10,567 nt of DNA from Ruminiclostridium sp. (GCA_017550775.1 JAFZOA010000489.1:1-10567), one strand, 5' to 3'; shown: positions 1-5,615, numbered from the stretch's first letter. Translations and numbers: made by a program. The notes: generated by a model not told the origin, from the letters alone.

Positions 1-1
1 A

Positions 2-991
2 GTTACCGATACGACCGCGAAGATCACATGGAAAAAGGTCAGCGGCGCGGACGCGTACAGAGTGTACATGCTCAACAGCTCGTCCGGCAAGTATGAGACA
101 TATAAGACCGTGTCGGGAACGACCTGCAACGTCACCGACCTTTCCGCGGGAAAGACCTACAAGTTCAAGATAGCGACGCTCGTTAAGTCCGGCTCGAAAT
201 ATACCGAGCAGAACAAGACCTCCGCGCAGGCGGTCAAGACCAAGCTTTCCGCGCCGAAGAACGTCAAGGCTTCCGCGTCAGGCTCCGCGGTCACGATATC
301 GTGGAATAAGGTATCCGGTGCCGACAAGTACCGCGTATATACATACGACAGCGCTTCCGACAGCTACAAGACCTACAAGGACGTTTCCGCTCTGAACTGC
401 AAGATAACCGGCCTTAAAGCGGGAACATACAAGTTCAAGGTAGCGGCTCTTGTAAAGTCCGGAAGCAAGTACACTGCTCAGGTGCAGTCCTCGGCAGTTT
501 CCGCGAAGGTAACGACCTCGTCCTCCAAGACCGCCTCGTTCCCGGTAGAGTTCCCCGCTTTCGGCACAGGCAAGGCTGCGGCAAAGAAGGCAATGGGATT
601 TGACAGTTGTTATGAAGCCGAATACGCACCCGGTATTTACGGTGTCGGCAGCGTGAAGAATATAAACGGCGTTGAAAGCATGGTATTCCTGTACTTCGAC
701 AAGAACGATAAGTTCATGTACGGCGCGGCTGTTATACCGAACAAGGCTTATACGTTCTCCCAGCTTGAAAGCATGATAAAGAAGAGTCAGGGCAAGGCGA
801 TCATATCATTGGAAAAGGGCGGCCAGAAGGTCGTTGAGTGGTACAACGAGAAGGAAAATGTCGTTTATGCGCTCATAGGAAGCGACAAGAACGATACTAT
901 GTACGGAGCGGTGGATTTCTCCAACTCGAATATCCGTACCGGTGAAGATCCCGAAACAGCATTGCAGAACATACTGTCTATGCTCGGCTGA
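2..991 (+). CDS. Fibronectin type III repeat protein, 3' part (5' end outside window)
   Basis: The frame is open from the first bases of the window, so this is the C-terminal 329 residues of a longer protein. The first internal GTG (base 62) lies in the middle of an FN3 strand and is not a credible start. Residues about 1-80 and 81-172 are two tandem FN3 modules. Each has a Trp on strand B (ITWKKVSGAD, ISWNKVSGAD), then a Y(R)VY strand and a near-identical TYKFK-(I/V)A-(T/A)LVKSGSKYT strand. A Ser/Thr-rich hinge (about 172-178) leads to an unrecognised C-terminal domain of about 150 residues with no transmembrane segment. FN3 modules in Firmicutes are usually spacers in secreted or wall-bound proteins such as glycosidases and adhesins, so an extracellular location is likely. 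The signal peptide and any catalytic domain would be upstream. The stop TGA is followed by a strong terminator. FN3 is clear; overall function is unknown. Confidence 0.85.
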   Translation, partial: VTDTTAKITWKKVSGADAYRVYMLNSSSGKYETYKTVSGTTCNVTDLSAGKTYKFKIATLVKSGSKYTEQNKTSAQAVKTKLSAPKNVKASASGSAVTISWNKVSGADKYRVYTYDSASDSYKTYKDVSALNCKITGLKAGTYKFKVAALVKSGSKYTAQVQSSAVSAKVTTSSSKTASFPVEFPAFGTGKAAAKKAMGFDSCYEAEYAPGIYGVGSVKNINGVESMVFLYFDKNDKFMYGAAVIPNKAYTFSQLESMIKKSQGKAIISLEKGGQKVVEWYNEKENVVYALIGSDKNDTMYGAVDFSNSNIRTGEDPETALQNILSMLG

Positions 992-1044
992 TGCAAATCG
1001 ACACCTGTTATCTCCCCGTCCTGTGCGGAGGAGAAACAGTAAGA

Positions 1045-1071
1045 CCCCGATGCGGTTTTACCGCATCGGGG
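1045..1071. terminator. Intrinsic terminator between converging genes (bidirectional)
   Basis: A perfect 11-bp stem (CCCCGATGCGG, 1045-1055, pairing with 1061-1071) closes a 5-base TTTTA loop. On the plus strand it is followed by a T-rich run (CTTTGTTGTTT), ending the FN3 gene. On the minus strand it follows the stop of the anti-sigma-like gene by only 12 bases and is followed by TCTTACTGTTT, a weaker T-rich tail. One hairpin can therefore terminate both converging transcripts. Confidence 0.85.
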
Positions 1072-1083
1072 CTTTGTTGTTTG

Positions 1084-2514
1084 CTACGACTTTATGAATG
1101 TGTCTATCTTGTCGGTAAGCGCGATCTGTACGTCCTTGTCCACGAGCCACTCCGGAAGATGCGTGAGCGCGTCGTAATGCGCGGTCAGATCCTCTGCCGT
1201 GATACCGGCGGCCGTCCATTCGTCGGTATCGTGCCGGCACAGCCACAGCGGCGGGTAGATCTTCTCACCCTTCACTATCGCGTACTCGCTCGCAAACGCG
1301 GCGGTTATCGCGGCCTTGTCACCGGAGGTAAGTGCGTTTATCTGCTCGTCGGTGTAAATCCCCGCGAGAGCTTCCCGCACATCCTTGTCGGAAATGCCGA
1401 AGTACTCTATAAAGGTATAGGCGTTCATGTAGTCGTCAATGCTCGTGATATCGGGATAAGTGCCGTAGTCCCCGGGCGATACAGGCTCCGCGGGTATTGC
1501 GTCGCCGTTCTCGGTGTACCGCGCTTTGGTCTTGTAGAAATGCTCGGTGTATTCGCGGGTCTTGTCATCCGCGAGGTAGCTTCCGTCCCCGGTATCCTTC
1601 AGCACGCCGTCCACCTTCAGCTGTAGTTCGAGCGGTATCTCATAGAACTCCGCAACGAACGGCTCCTCGAACACCATAGTTCCCGCGCCGGTCGCCGGGT
1701 TTTCCCACGCGGTGTCCACGCTCTCTGACAACAGCATATTGTCCGGTCCTTCCGCCTCCATAACGGTCACGCCGGAGCTGTTGTCGTCCGCGATACTCGC
1801 GACAGATGCCGGGAAAGAGTCCGCGTCCTGCTCCTCGTACAGTGACTCTTCTATCATGTCGTCATTATAGATCTCGAATTTCTCGTCGTCGCTGTCGTCG
1901 GCATCTTCCTCCGCAGCGATCGCTGCACCGTCGTACTCGTCCGGGACTTTCACCGGCTCGGCGGCTATGAGAAGTGCTGCGGTGGTAGTGGTGACCGCCG
2001 GAGCCGCTTCGGAAGCGCCGGCAACAGCGGCATCTTCATCGGCAAAGTTGTCAACGGCGGACTCACCCTCGGTGAAATACTCAATGACGGACTCGTCATC
2101 GGCTGCGGACTTGTTTGCGGCAGAGTCGTCCACCTTGGCGAGCAGGATCTCCGGAGCCCCGGCTGATTCCTCTGCGGCTTCCTCTGCGACGCCCTCATAG
2201 GCTGCGGCAGTCGTTTCCGCTTTTGTGTCCGCTGACCCGCCGTTTGCCCCGTTGGTCGCCGCGAAGTCGGTGTTTATCTCCGCTTTGGCGGCAGTTTCGG
2301 TTTTTACACCGTTGGTCTGCGACTGTACCGCCGCGAATGTCGCACCTGCCGCGATCACAAGCGCCGCGGCTATACCGCCGTATTTGACTGCCTGCATACG
2401 GATCGGCGGTTTCCTGCGCCCGGCTTCCTCGCGCATCATTGCCGAAACGCGGTCAAGCAGCTCGGGTGAAGGCGATATTCTGTCGAACGACTCATGCAGC
2501 TGTTCTCTATACAT
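1084..2514 (-). CDS. Membrane-anchored anti-sigma-like protein, partner of ECF sigma factor
   Basis: This 476-residue protein follows an ECF sigma gene and overlaps it by 8 bases (ATGTATAG), the usual arrangement for a sigma/anti-sigma pair. The ATG at 2514-2512 is chosen because it lies 6 bases from a good SD (AAAGGGGTGG). A TTG one codon earlier is less likely. Residues 1-44 are a short cytoplasmic segment (SPELLDRVSAMMREE) ending in basic residues. Residues about 45-63 form one transmembrane helix (YGGIAAALVIAAGATFAAV). Residues about 64-280 are a long low-complexity stretch rich in Ala, Glu, Asp and Thr. Residues about 290-476 look like a folded extracytoplasmic domain with many aromatic residues. 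There is no HxxxCxxC zinc motif, so it is not a ZAS-type anti-sigma, and it does not look like RsiV or RsiW. The N-in topology with a sigma-binding N-terminus is inference. Anti-sigma function rests on operon context and topology; the extracellular part is unrecognised. Confidence 0.75.
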   Translation of the reverse strand: MYREQLHESFDRISPSPELLDRVSAMMREEAGRRKPPIRMQAVKYGGIAAALVIAAGATFAAVQSQTNGVKTETAAKAEINTDFAATNGANGGSADTKAETTAAAYEGVAEEAAEESAGAPEILLAKVDDSAANKSAADDESVIEYFTEGESAVDNFADEDAAVAGASEAAPAVTTTTAALLIAAEPVKVPDEYDGAAIAAEEDADDSDDEKFEIYNDDMIEESLYEEQDADSFPASVASIADDNSSGVTVMEAEGPDNMLLSESVDTAWENPATGAGTMVFEEPFVAEFYEIPLELQLKVDGVLKDTGDGSYLADDKTREYTEHFYKTKARYTENGDAIPAEPVSPGDYGTYPDITSIDDYMNAYTFIEYFGISDKDVREALAGIYTDEQINALTSGDKAAITAAFASEYAIVKGEKIYPPLWLCRHDTDEWTAAGITAEDLTAHYDALTHLPEWLVDKDVQIALTDKIDTFIKS

Positions 2515-3022
2515 CAAACTCCACCCCTTTCAGCTTTTCTCTGAGCATATCACGCCCGCGTGACAGCCTTGCTTTTACGTTCGAGTCTGTGATCCCCACA
2601 GACTTTGCTATCTGGCTCACGCTCATGTCCTCGTAGTAGAACAGGCATATCACCGTCCGGTACTTTTCGGGCAGAGCGAGCAGCGCGTTCATCACGTCGC
2701 TTCTGGTCTCGGCGGCACTCAGCGCGGGGTCTTCGGCACCGGTATTCTCGTCCGGTTCCTCATATTCCCTGTGCCGGTTCCATGCCGAGGACGCAAAGGA
2801 ACGCGTGCAGTTTATGGTTATACGAATGAGCCACGACTTGCGGTGCTCTTCGTCGTTGTACGTCTTATCCGCCTTTATGTATCGCAGGAACACCTCCTGC
2901 AGGATATCGTCGGCATCAAAGGTGCTGCCCGTGCGCGAGTACGCAAGGCGGTACACCATGTCGGCGTATTTTCGCATAACGGCATCAAAGCTTTCCCTCG
3001 TACGCAAGGAAAGTTCCGTCAT
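2507..3022 (-). CDS. ECF-type RNA polymerase sigma-70 factor
   Basis: This 171-residue protein has the size and two-domain layout of the extracytoplasmic function sigma family. Region 2 (about residues 17-80) shows ADMVYRLAYSRTGSTFDADD followed by ILQEVFLRY and WLIRITIN, the core-binding and -10 recognition part. Region 4 (about 108-165) shows LPEKYRTVICLFYYEDMS followed by an HTH (VSQIAKSVGITDSNVKARLSRGR) that reads the -35 element. The acidic linker between them (EEPDENTGAED) is typical. No region 1 or 3 is present. The ATG at 3022 is preceded by GAGAGGGA at 7-14 bases. It overlaps the downstream membrane protein gene, its presumed anti-sigma. It may autoregulate through the candidate ECF promoter at 3071-3103. 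The regulated genes and the inducing signal cannot be read from the window. Confidence 0.94.
   Translation of the reverse strand: MTELSLRTRESFDAVMRKYADMVYRLAYSRTGSTFDADDILQEVFLRYIKADKTYNDEEHRKSWLIRITINCTRSFASSAWNRHREYEEPDENTGAEDPALSAAETRSDVMNALLALPEKYRTVICLFYYEDMSVSQIAKSVGITDSNVKARLSRGRDMLREKLKGVEFDV
2521..2530 (-). promoter_or_regulatory. Ribosome binding site inside the sigma gene, deciding the anti-sigma start
   Basis: On the minus strand AAAGGGGTGG lies within the last codons of the sigma factor gene, 6 bases before the ATG at 2514. The ATG overlaps the sigma stop codon (ATGTATAG), so translation of the two genes is probably coupled. Confidence 0.75.
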
Positions 3023-3070
3023 TTTTCAGTCCCTCTCAGCGGAGCAATGCTCCAATATTTCCGATCTCAT

Positions 3071-3103
3071 ATATAACACTTCGCATCGCGGCGAAAGGTT
3101 ACA
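3071..3103 (-). promoter_or_regulatory. Candidate ECF-type autoregulatory promoter of the sigma operon
   Basis: On the minus strand TGTAAC (3103-3098), followed by CTTT, resembles the AAC-type -35 of ECF sigma factors such as B. subtilis SigX/SigM (TGtAAC). After 17 bases comes AGTGTTATAT (3080-3071), a partial match to a CGTC/CGTA-like -10. No convincing TTGACA/TATAAT pair is seen in the 160 bases upstream of the sigma gene. Start of transcription would be about 45 bases before the ATG. This is a motif match only. Confidence 0.45.
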
Positions 3104-3144
3104 CCGCTTCCGATATTTTTCTTCGCGCAGTATGATAAATTCAT

Positions 3145-3168
3145 TTCCCCCGCCCGAAGGCAGGGGAA
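3145..3168 (-). terminator. Stem-loop with TTCG tetraloop after the lipoprotein gene
   Basis: On the minus strand TTCCCCTGCC (3168-3159) pairs with GGCGGGGGAA (3154-3145), giving a 10-bp stem with one T-G wobble around a TTCG loop. It starts 12 bases after the stop codon of the distal lipoprotein gene. The following ATGAATTTATC is only moderately T-rich, so termination may be partial. It separates the lipoprotein genes from the sigma operon promoter. Confidence 0.65.
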
Positions 3169-3180
3169 GAAACAGGGATA

Positions 3181-4245
3181 TCAGCCCCACGCGCCGACAT
3201 TGGTTATCTTCGCGTAGCACGAGTATGCCGCGCCGAAGTTGTCGTTCCATTCGAGGTGCAGGTCGGAGAGTGTGAACTCCGCACCCACGGAGACATTCTT
3301 GTCCACGTTGCGGAACGGGTAGAAAATATCCGTCTGGAAATCGGTGGACATCATGTAGTCCGGATAGTCTTTAAAGAGGTTCCCGAGGTGCAGCATCGGC
3401 GCGTCGGAGTAGAAGCACTCACCGCCGGCATATACCTCGTCAAGGTAGCCGCCGTCATCACTTACACCACCGTTTGCGGGGAAGCCCAGCGTGCCGTATC
3501 TGTACTGATAGTTAGAGATATCGACCGGCAGGGGAAGAGTTTCGTAATTTATGGGAAGGAACTCTATATCGCCGGACGATCTTGCGTACATCTCGTCGTA
3601 GTAGTAGAACGCCGCGCCCGAAAGTGTTATTTCTCCCTCGAAATCGACTTCAACTCTTGAAAAATGGAACCCCTCGGTCGCGTCGATCTCAAACTCTCCG
3701 GTATCCGAGTTGTACGGCGGATAGAAATAGGTCTTTGCGGACTTGACGGTAAGGCTTCCGACCTTGTCCCCCGCCTCATAGCGGACAAGCTCCAGGAACG
3801 GCGCGGTCTCGCCGGTGTAGGTGAAATCCTCGGGAACGAACATTTCAGGGTTCGAGTAGCTCGTATAGCACAGTCCGGTCGAGGGCCGCATATACGCGAA
3901 CGGGAACACAAGCTCGCCGTAATCCGTCACCTCCGCCTCGCTGCGGTAGTAGTTGTTGCCCGCCAAGTCGGTGAATATAGGGTCGTCGTAGAAAACGACA
4001 TCACCGTCATATCCGTCGAAGGTCTCCTCGGTCTCGTCGGTTTTCTCCGGAGCGGAAGTCTCTTTGGCTGTGGTGGTCTCGGCGGCAGTGGTGGTAGTAG
4101 CTTCGGCAGCCGTGGTCGAAGCAGCGGCGGTCGTGGTGGTGGTGGCAGCTGCCGTGGTGGTAGTCTGTGCGGTGCCGCCGTTGTTACAGCCCGTGCAGAC
4201 GAGTATCGCGGCAAGAGCAGCCGCAGTCAGGTATCTTTTCTTCAT
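3181..4245 (-). CDS. Lipoprotein with Thr/Ala-rich linker, paralogue of the upstream lipoprotein
   Basis: The start is the ATG at 4245-4243, with GGAGG 7 bases upstream; an in-frame ATG 33 bases earlier has no such site. The 354-residue product begins with a signal peptide (MKKRYLTAAALAAILV) and a lipobox-like CTGC with Cys20, so it is predicted to be lipidated and held on the outer face of the membrane. Cys at -3 of the lipobox is slightly atypical. Residues 25-75 are a Thr/Ala then acidic linker. The remaining domain (about 80-354) shares ordered motifs with the neighbouring lipoprotein: YTGETAP (143), AGDKVG (158), GEITLSGA (204), LPLPVDIS (237), CFYSDAP (277), LGNL (287), LSDLHLEW (326) and CYAKIT (343). 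The domain is rich in Tyr and acidic residues and I do not recognise it; a binding or sensory role would be speculation. It has its own sigma-A promoter. Confidence 0.85.
   Translation of the reverse strand: MKKRYLTAAALAAILVCTGCNNGGTAQTTTTAAATTTTTAAASTTAAEATTTTAAETTTAKETSAPEKTDETEETFDGYDGDVVFYDDPIFTDLAGNNYYRSEAEVTDYGELVFPFAYMRPSTGLCYTSYSNPEMFVPEDFTYTGETAPFLELVRYEAGDKVGSLTVKSAKTYFYPPYNSDTGEFEIDATEGFHFSRVEVDFEGEITLSGAAFYYYDEMYARSSGDIEFLPINYETLPLPVDISNYQYRYGTLGFPANGGVSDDGGYLDEVYAGGECFYSDAPMLHLGNLFKDYPDYMMSTDFQTDIFYPFRNVDKNVSVGAEFTLSDLHLEWNDNFGAAYSCYAKITNVGAWG
4051..4173 (-). repeat. Low-complexity Thr/Ala codon repeat (linker region)
   Basis: Runs of ACC/ACT and GCC/GCA codons encode alternating Thr and Ala blocks (residues 25-65 of the lipoprotein), such as TTTTAAATTTTTAAA. 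This is a flexible, possibly glycosylated or wall-spanning spacer between lipid anchor and domain. Simple-sequence tracts of this kind can change length between strains. Confidence 0.8.
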
Positions 4246-4252
4246 TGTTTTT

Positions 4253-4257
4253 CCTCC
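4253..4257 (-). promoter_or_regulatory. Shine-Dalgarno deciding the start of the distal lipoprotein
   Basis: GGAGG on the minus strand lies 7 bases before the ATG at 4245. It selects this start over the in-frame ATG at 4278, which falls in the AT-rich promoter region and would add 11 residues before the signal peptide. Confidence 0.85.
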
Positions 4258-4285
4258 GTTTGTAAGTATATATATCATACTTTAT

Positions 4286-4314
4286 ATAATACAGTGTTTG
4301 ACCTTCATTGTCAA
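4286..4314 (-). promoter_or_regulatory. Sigma-A promoter of the distal lipoprotein gene
   Basis: On the minus strand a perfect -35 TTGACA (4314-4309), a 17-base spacer and -10 TATTAT (4291-4286) match the vegetative promoter consensus. Predicted transcription starts near 4279, giving a leader of about 34 bases. The -35 lies about 30 bases after the stop of the upstream lipoprotein gene, and no terminator is seen between them. This gene can therefore be transcribed from its own promoter and also by read-through. Confidence 0.85.
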
Positions 4315-4343
4315 GTAAAATGTGCATCGAGCGGAAAACCTGG

Positions 4344-5297
4344 TCAGTTCATCGTTATTCTCGCGGAGCATTGTGACAGGTCATCCTCGCTGCTCCACGC
4401 GAGCCGCAGGTCGGAGAGAGACAGGCTTACGCGCTTTACCGTGTCCTTATCGCCGAAGAACTCGTGCAGGTCGATATCGCCGTCGTAGTCGGAGTACAGG
4501 TTGCCGAGCCGTATCACGGGCGCGTCGCTGTACAGGCACAGCCCGCCGTTGTAGTGCGGGAACATATTCTCGTCGGTGTCGCAGGGCAGGAATACCGAGC
4601 CGAAGTCCTGAGTGTCTCCGGAGATGTCCGTCGGAACAGGGAGACCTTTGTAGCTGCTGTCCGGAATGAACAGGATATCGCCGGCGAGCACATCGTAGTG
4701 CTCGGAAGCGTAGTATATCACCGCACCTTTGAGCGTGATCTCACCGTCTATGACGATGTGGGTCTCATAGGGCGAGTACATATCCGTGGCATCGGTGTCG
4801 TATTCTCCCGTTTCTTCGCTCCGCGGCGGGAGAAGAGCAGTGGACGCTTCCTTCACGCGGTAATCGCCGACGCGGTCCCCGGCTTTTATCTGTACCACCG
4901 TTCCGAGCGGTGCGCGCTCCCCGGTGTACGCGAGAGCGTCGGTATCGAACAGCTCCGGCTGCTTTCTCGTGTCGGCGTATATACCGGAGGACAGGCGCAT
5001 GACGGAGCTTTTGAACTCGCGCAGTCCCTCCGCGTTCACGGTGCTGTCTTCGAGGTAGTAGTTGTGGTCGCAGATGCCGGTGTAGATGACGGTGCGGGTG
5101 ACCTTCGGGAGCGTGGTGCCGGCGGTAGTCTCCGGGACCTGTGTCGTTTCCGGTGCACCGGTACTTTCGGCCGCGTCTCCGGAATATGGCAGGGTGTGGT
5201 TTTCGACGCGCGGAGGGGTCTCGTCCTGTTTTTCGCAGCCCGAAAGAGCTATTGCGGCAGCGAGTGCCGTGGTGAAGAAAAAATATCTGAGTTTCAC
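4344..5297 (-). CDS. Lipoprotein, first of a tandem paralogous pair
   Basis: A GTG at 5297-5295 is taken as the start because AGGGAGG lies 6 bases upstream and a textbook signal peptide follows: MKLRYFFFTTALAAAIALSG, with lipobox LSGC and Cys21. Starting upstream would bury this signal. The 317-residue product has a short Thr/Pro/Glu-rich linker (about 45-66) and then a domain that parallels the downstream lipoprotein motif by motif: YTGERAP (124), AGDRVG (139), GEITLKGA (185), LPVPTDIS (219), CLYSDAP (254), LGNL (264), LSDLRLAW (294) and CSARIT (310). A tandem duplication followed by divergence is the simplest reading. The GTG overlaps the stop of a 41-codon ORF (GTGA), so translation is probably coupled. 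The domain family is not recognised. A surface lipoprotein is well supported; function is unknown. Confidence 0.83.
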   Translation of the reverse strand: MKLRYFFFTTALAAAIALSGCEKQDETPPRVENHTLPYSGDAAESTGAPETTQVPETTAGTTLPKVTRTVIYTGICDHNYYLEDSTVNAEGLREFKSSVMRLSSGIYADTRKQPELFDTDALAYTGERAPLGTVVQIKAGDRVGDYRVKEASTALLPPRSEETGEYDTDATDMYSPYETHIVIDGEITLKGAVIYYASEHYDVLAGDILFIPDSSYKGLPVPTDISGDTQDFGSVFLPCDTDENMFPHYNGGLCLYSDAPVIRLGNLYSDYDGDIDLHEFFGDKDTVKRVSLSLSDLRLAWSSEDDLSQCSARITMN

Positions 5298-5419
5298 GTT
5301 ATACCTCCCTTGTATGGGTGACAGCACCGGCAAATGATACAATCTTTTTGGTCAGAATTAACGAAAATCAAAATAATGACTGTAAATAATACAGCGATAT
5401 GATATAATAAACTGGACAT
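5294..5419 (-). CDS. Small ORF: 41-residue putative membrane protein, coupled to the lipoprotein gene
   Basis: An ATG at 5419-5417 has a strong SD (AAAGGAG, 5432-5426) at 6 bases and opens a 41-residue frame. Its TGA overlaps the lipoprotein GTG as GTGA. Residues 4-20 are strongly hydrophobic (LLYHIAVLFTVIILIFV) and fit a single membrane helix. They are followed by a short polar stretch and a Cys/His cluster (CIICRCCH, about residues 27-34), then PYKGGIT. It lies downstream of a consensus promoter, so it would be the first translated frame of that transcript. Possible roles are a leader peptide controlling lipoprotein translation or a small membrane partner; neither is shown. Codon choice (TTA, ATT) is AT-rich, unlike neighbouring genes, so a chance frame in AT-rich DNA remains possible. 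No family is recognised. Confidence 0.55.
   Translation of the reverse strand: MSSLLYHIAVLFTVIILIFVNSDQKDCIICRCCHPYKGGIT
5304..5310 (-). promoter_or_regulatory. Shine-Dalgarno deciding the GTG start of the proximal lipoprotein
   Basis: AGGGAGG on the minus strand lies 6 bases before the GTG at 5297. It sits inside the 3' end of the 41-codon ORF, so ribosomes finishing that ORF would arrive exactly at the lipoprotein start. Confidence 0.85.
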
Positions 5420-5425
5420 AGTATG

Positions 5426-5451
5426 CTCCTTTGCGTTACGGACGCCAAAGG
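5426..5451 (-). promoter_or_regulatory. Leader hairpin that can sequester the small ORF's SD
   Basis: On the minus strand CCTTTG plus CGT (5451-5446 and 5444-5442, with one bulged base) pairs with ACG plus CAAAGG (5436-5428) around the loop CCGTA. The 3' arm contains AAAGG of the AAAGGAG ribosome binding site. The direct repeat GCATAC flanks the structure. Folding would hide the SD. No poly-T follows, so it is not a terminator. Confidence 0.45.
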
Positions 5452-5490
5452 GCGGGTATGCAGATGTGCCGAAAAACCGCGTTTGTTTAT

Positions 5491-5519
5491 ATTATAGCAA
5501 AAAACCGGTAAAATGTAAA
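5491..5519 (-). promoter_or_regulatory. Extended -10 sigma-A promoter for the small ORF and lipoprotein genes
   Basis: On the minus strand -35 TTTACA (5519-5514), a 17-base spacer ending in TGC, and a perfect -10 TATAAT (5496-5491) form an extended -10 vegetative promoter (TGC-TATAAT). Transcription would start near 5484, leaving about 65 bases of leader before the 41-codon ORF, which includes the SD-pairing hairpin. Confidence 0.85.
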
Positions 5520-5532
5520 CAATTTCGTGGTG

Positions 5533-5559
5533 ATATCGGCTCAAAACGCGCAAAATACA
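5533..5559 (-). promoter_or_regulatory. Possible sigma-D-like promoter facing the lipoprotein genes
   Basis: The minus strand carries GCCGATAT (5540-5533), a perfect copy of the sigma-28/sigma-D -10 consensus. At the required 15-base distance the -35 is TGTA (5559-5556), only half matching TAAA. It would read toward the small ORF and lipoproteins, just upstream of their sigma-A promoter. The weak -35 makes it tentative. Confidence 0.3.
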
Positions 5560-5588
5560 CAAAAATTCGCAAATCGCGGTACCCGACC

Positions 5589-5615
5589 TAAAGTTTTCAA
5601 GCGTTCTGACGATAT
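5589..5615 (+). promoter_or_regulatory. Sigma-D/sigma-28 promoter of the late flagellar operon
   Basis: TAAA (5589-5592), exactly 15 bases, then GACGATAT (5608-5615) matches the flagellar sigma consensus TAAA-N15-GCCGATAT at 11 of 12 positions. Transcription would start about 45 bases before the flgM ATG. This places the operon in the late flagellar class, under the sigma factor that FlgM inhibits. No good sigma-A promoter was found on this strand closer to flgM. Confidence 0.88.

Noticed and set aside
991..1626. Long plus-strand open frame (211 codons) after the FN3 gene
   Set aside because: It runs through the terminator hairpin and lies antisense to the anti-sigma-like gene. It has no SD and the translation has no recognisable pattern, so it is a shadow of high-GC coding on the other strand.
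4051..4173. Repetitive tract considered as a CRISPR-like or minisatellite array
   Set aside because: It has no constant repeats and spacers. It is codon-level Thr/Ala low complexity inside a reading frame with a signal peptide.
4246..4278. In-frame upstream ATG extending the distal lipoprotein by 11 residues
   Set aside because: It has no SD, lies at or before the predicted transcription start, and would displace the signal peptide from the N-terminus.
3664..4488. Plus-strand open frame with a Gly/Ser-rich stretch
   Set aside because: The Gly/Ser region is the complement of the Thr/Ala codon repeat of the lipoprotein. The frame also crosses the lipoprotein promoter, and it has no credible start.
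4464..5321. Plus-strand 285-codon frame antisense to the proximal lipoprotein
   Set aside because: The minus-strand reading has a signal peptide, lipobox, SD and a paralogue. The plus reading has none of these.
5403..5408. Plus-strand TATAAT as a vegetative promoter for flgM
   Set aside because: The best -35 at 16-18 bases (TGTAAA or CTGTAA) matches poorly. It lies about 260 bases from flgM and inside the small ORF, and the sigma-D promoter explains the operon.
5368..5562. Minus-strand 64-codon frame in the intergenic region
   Set aside because: It starts upstream of the predicted transcription start, spans the -35/-10 elements and has no SD. The 41-codon ORF in another frame is better supported.
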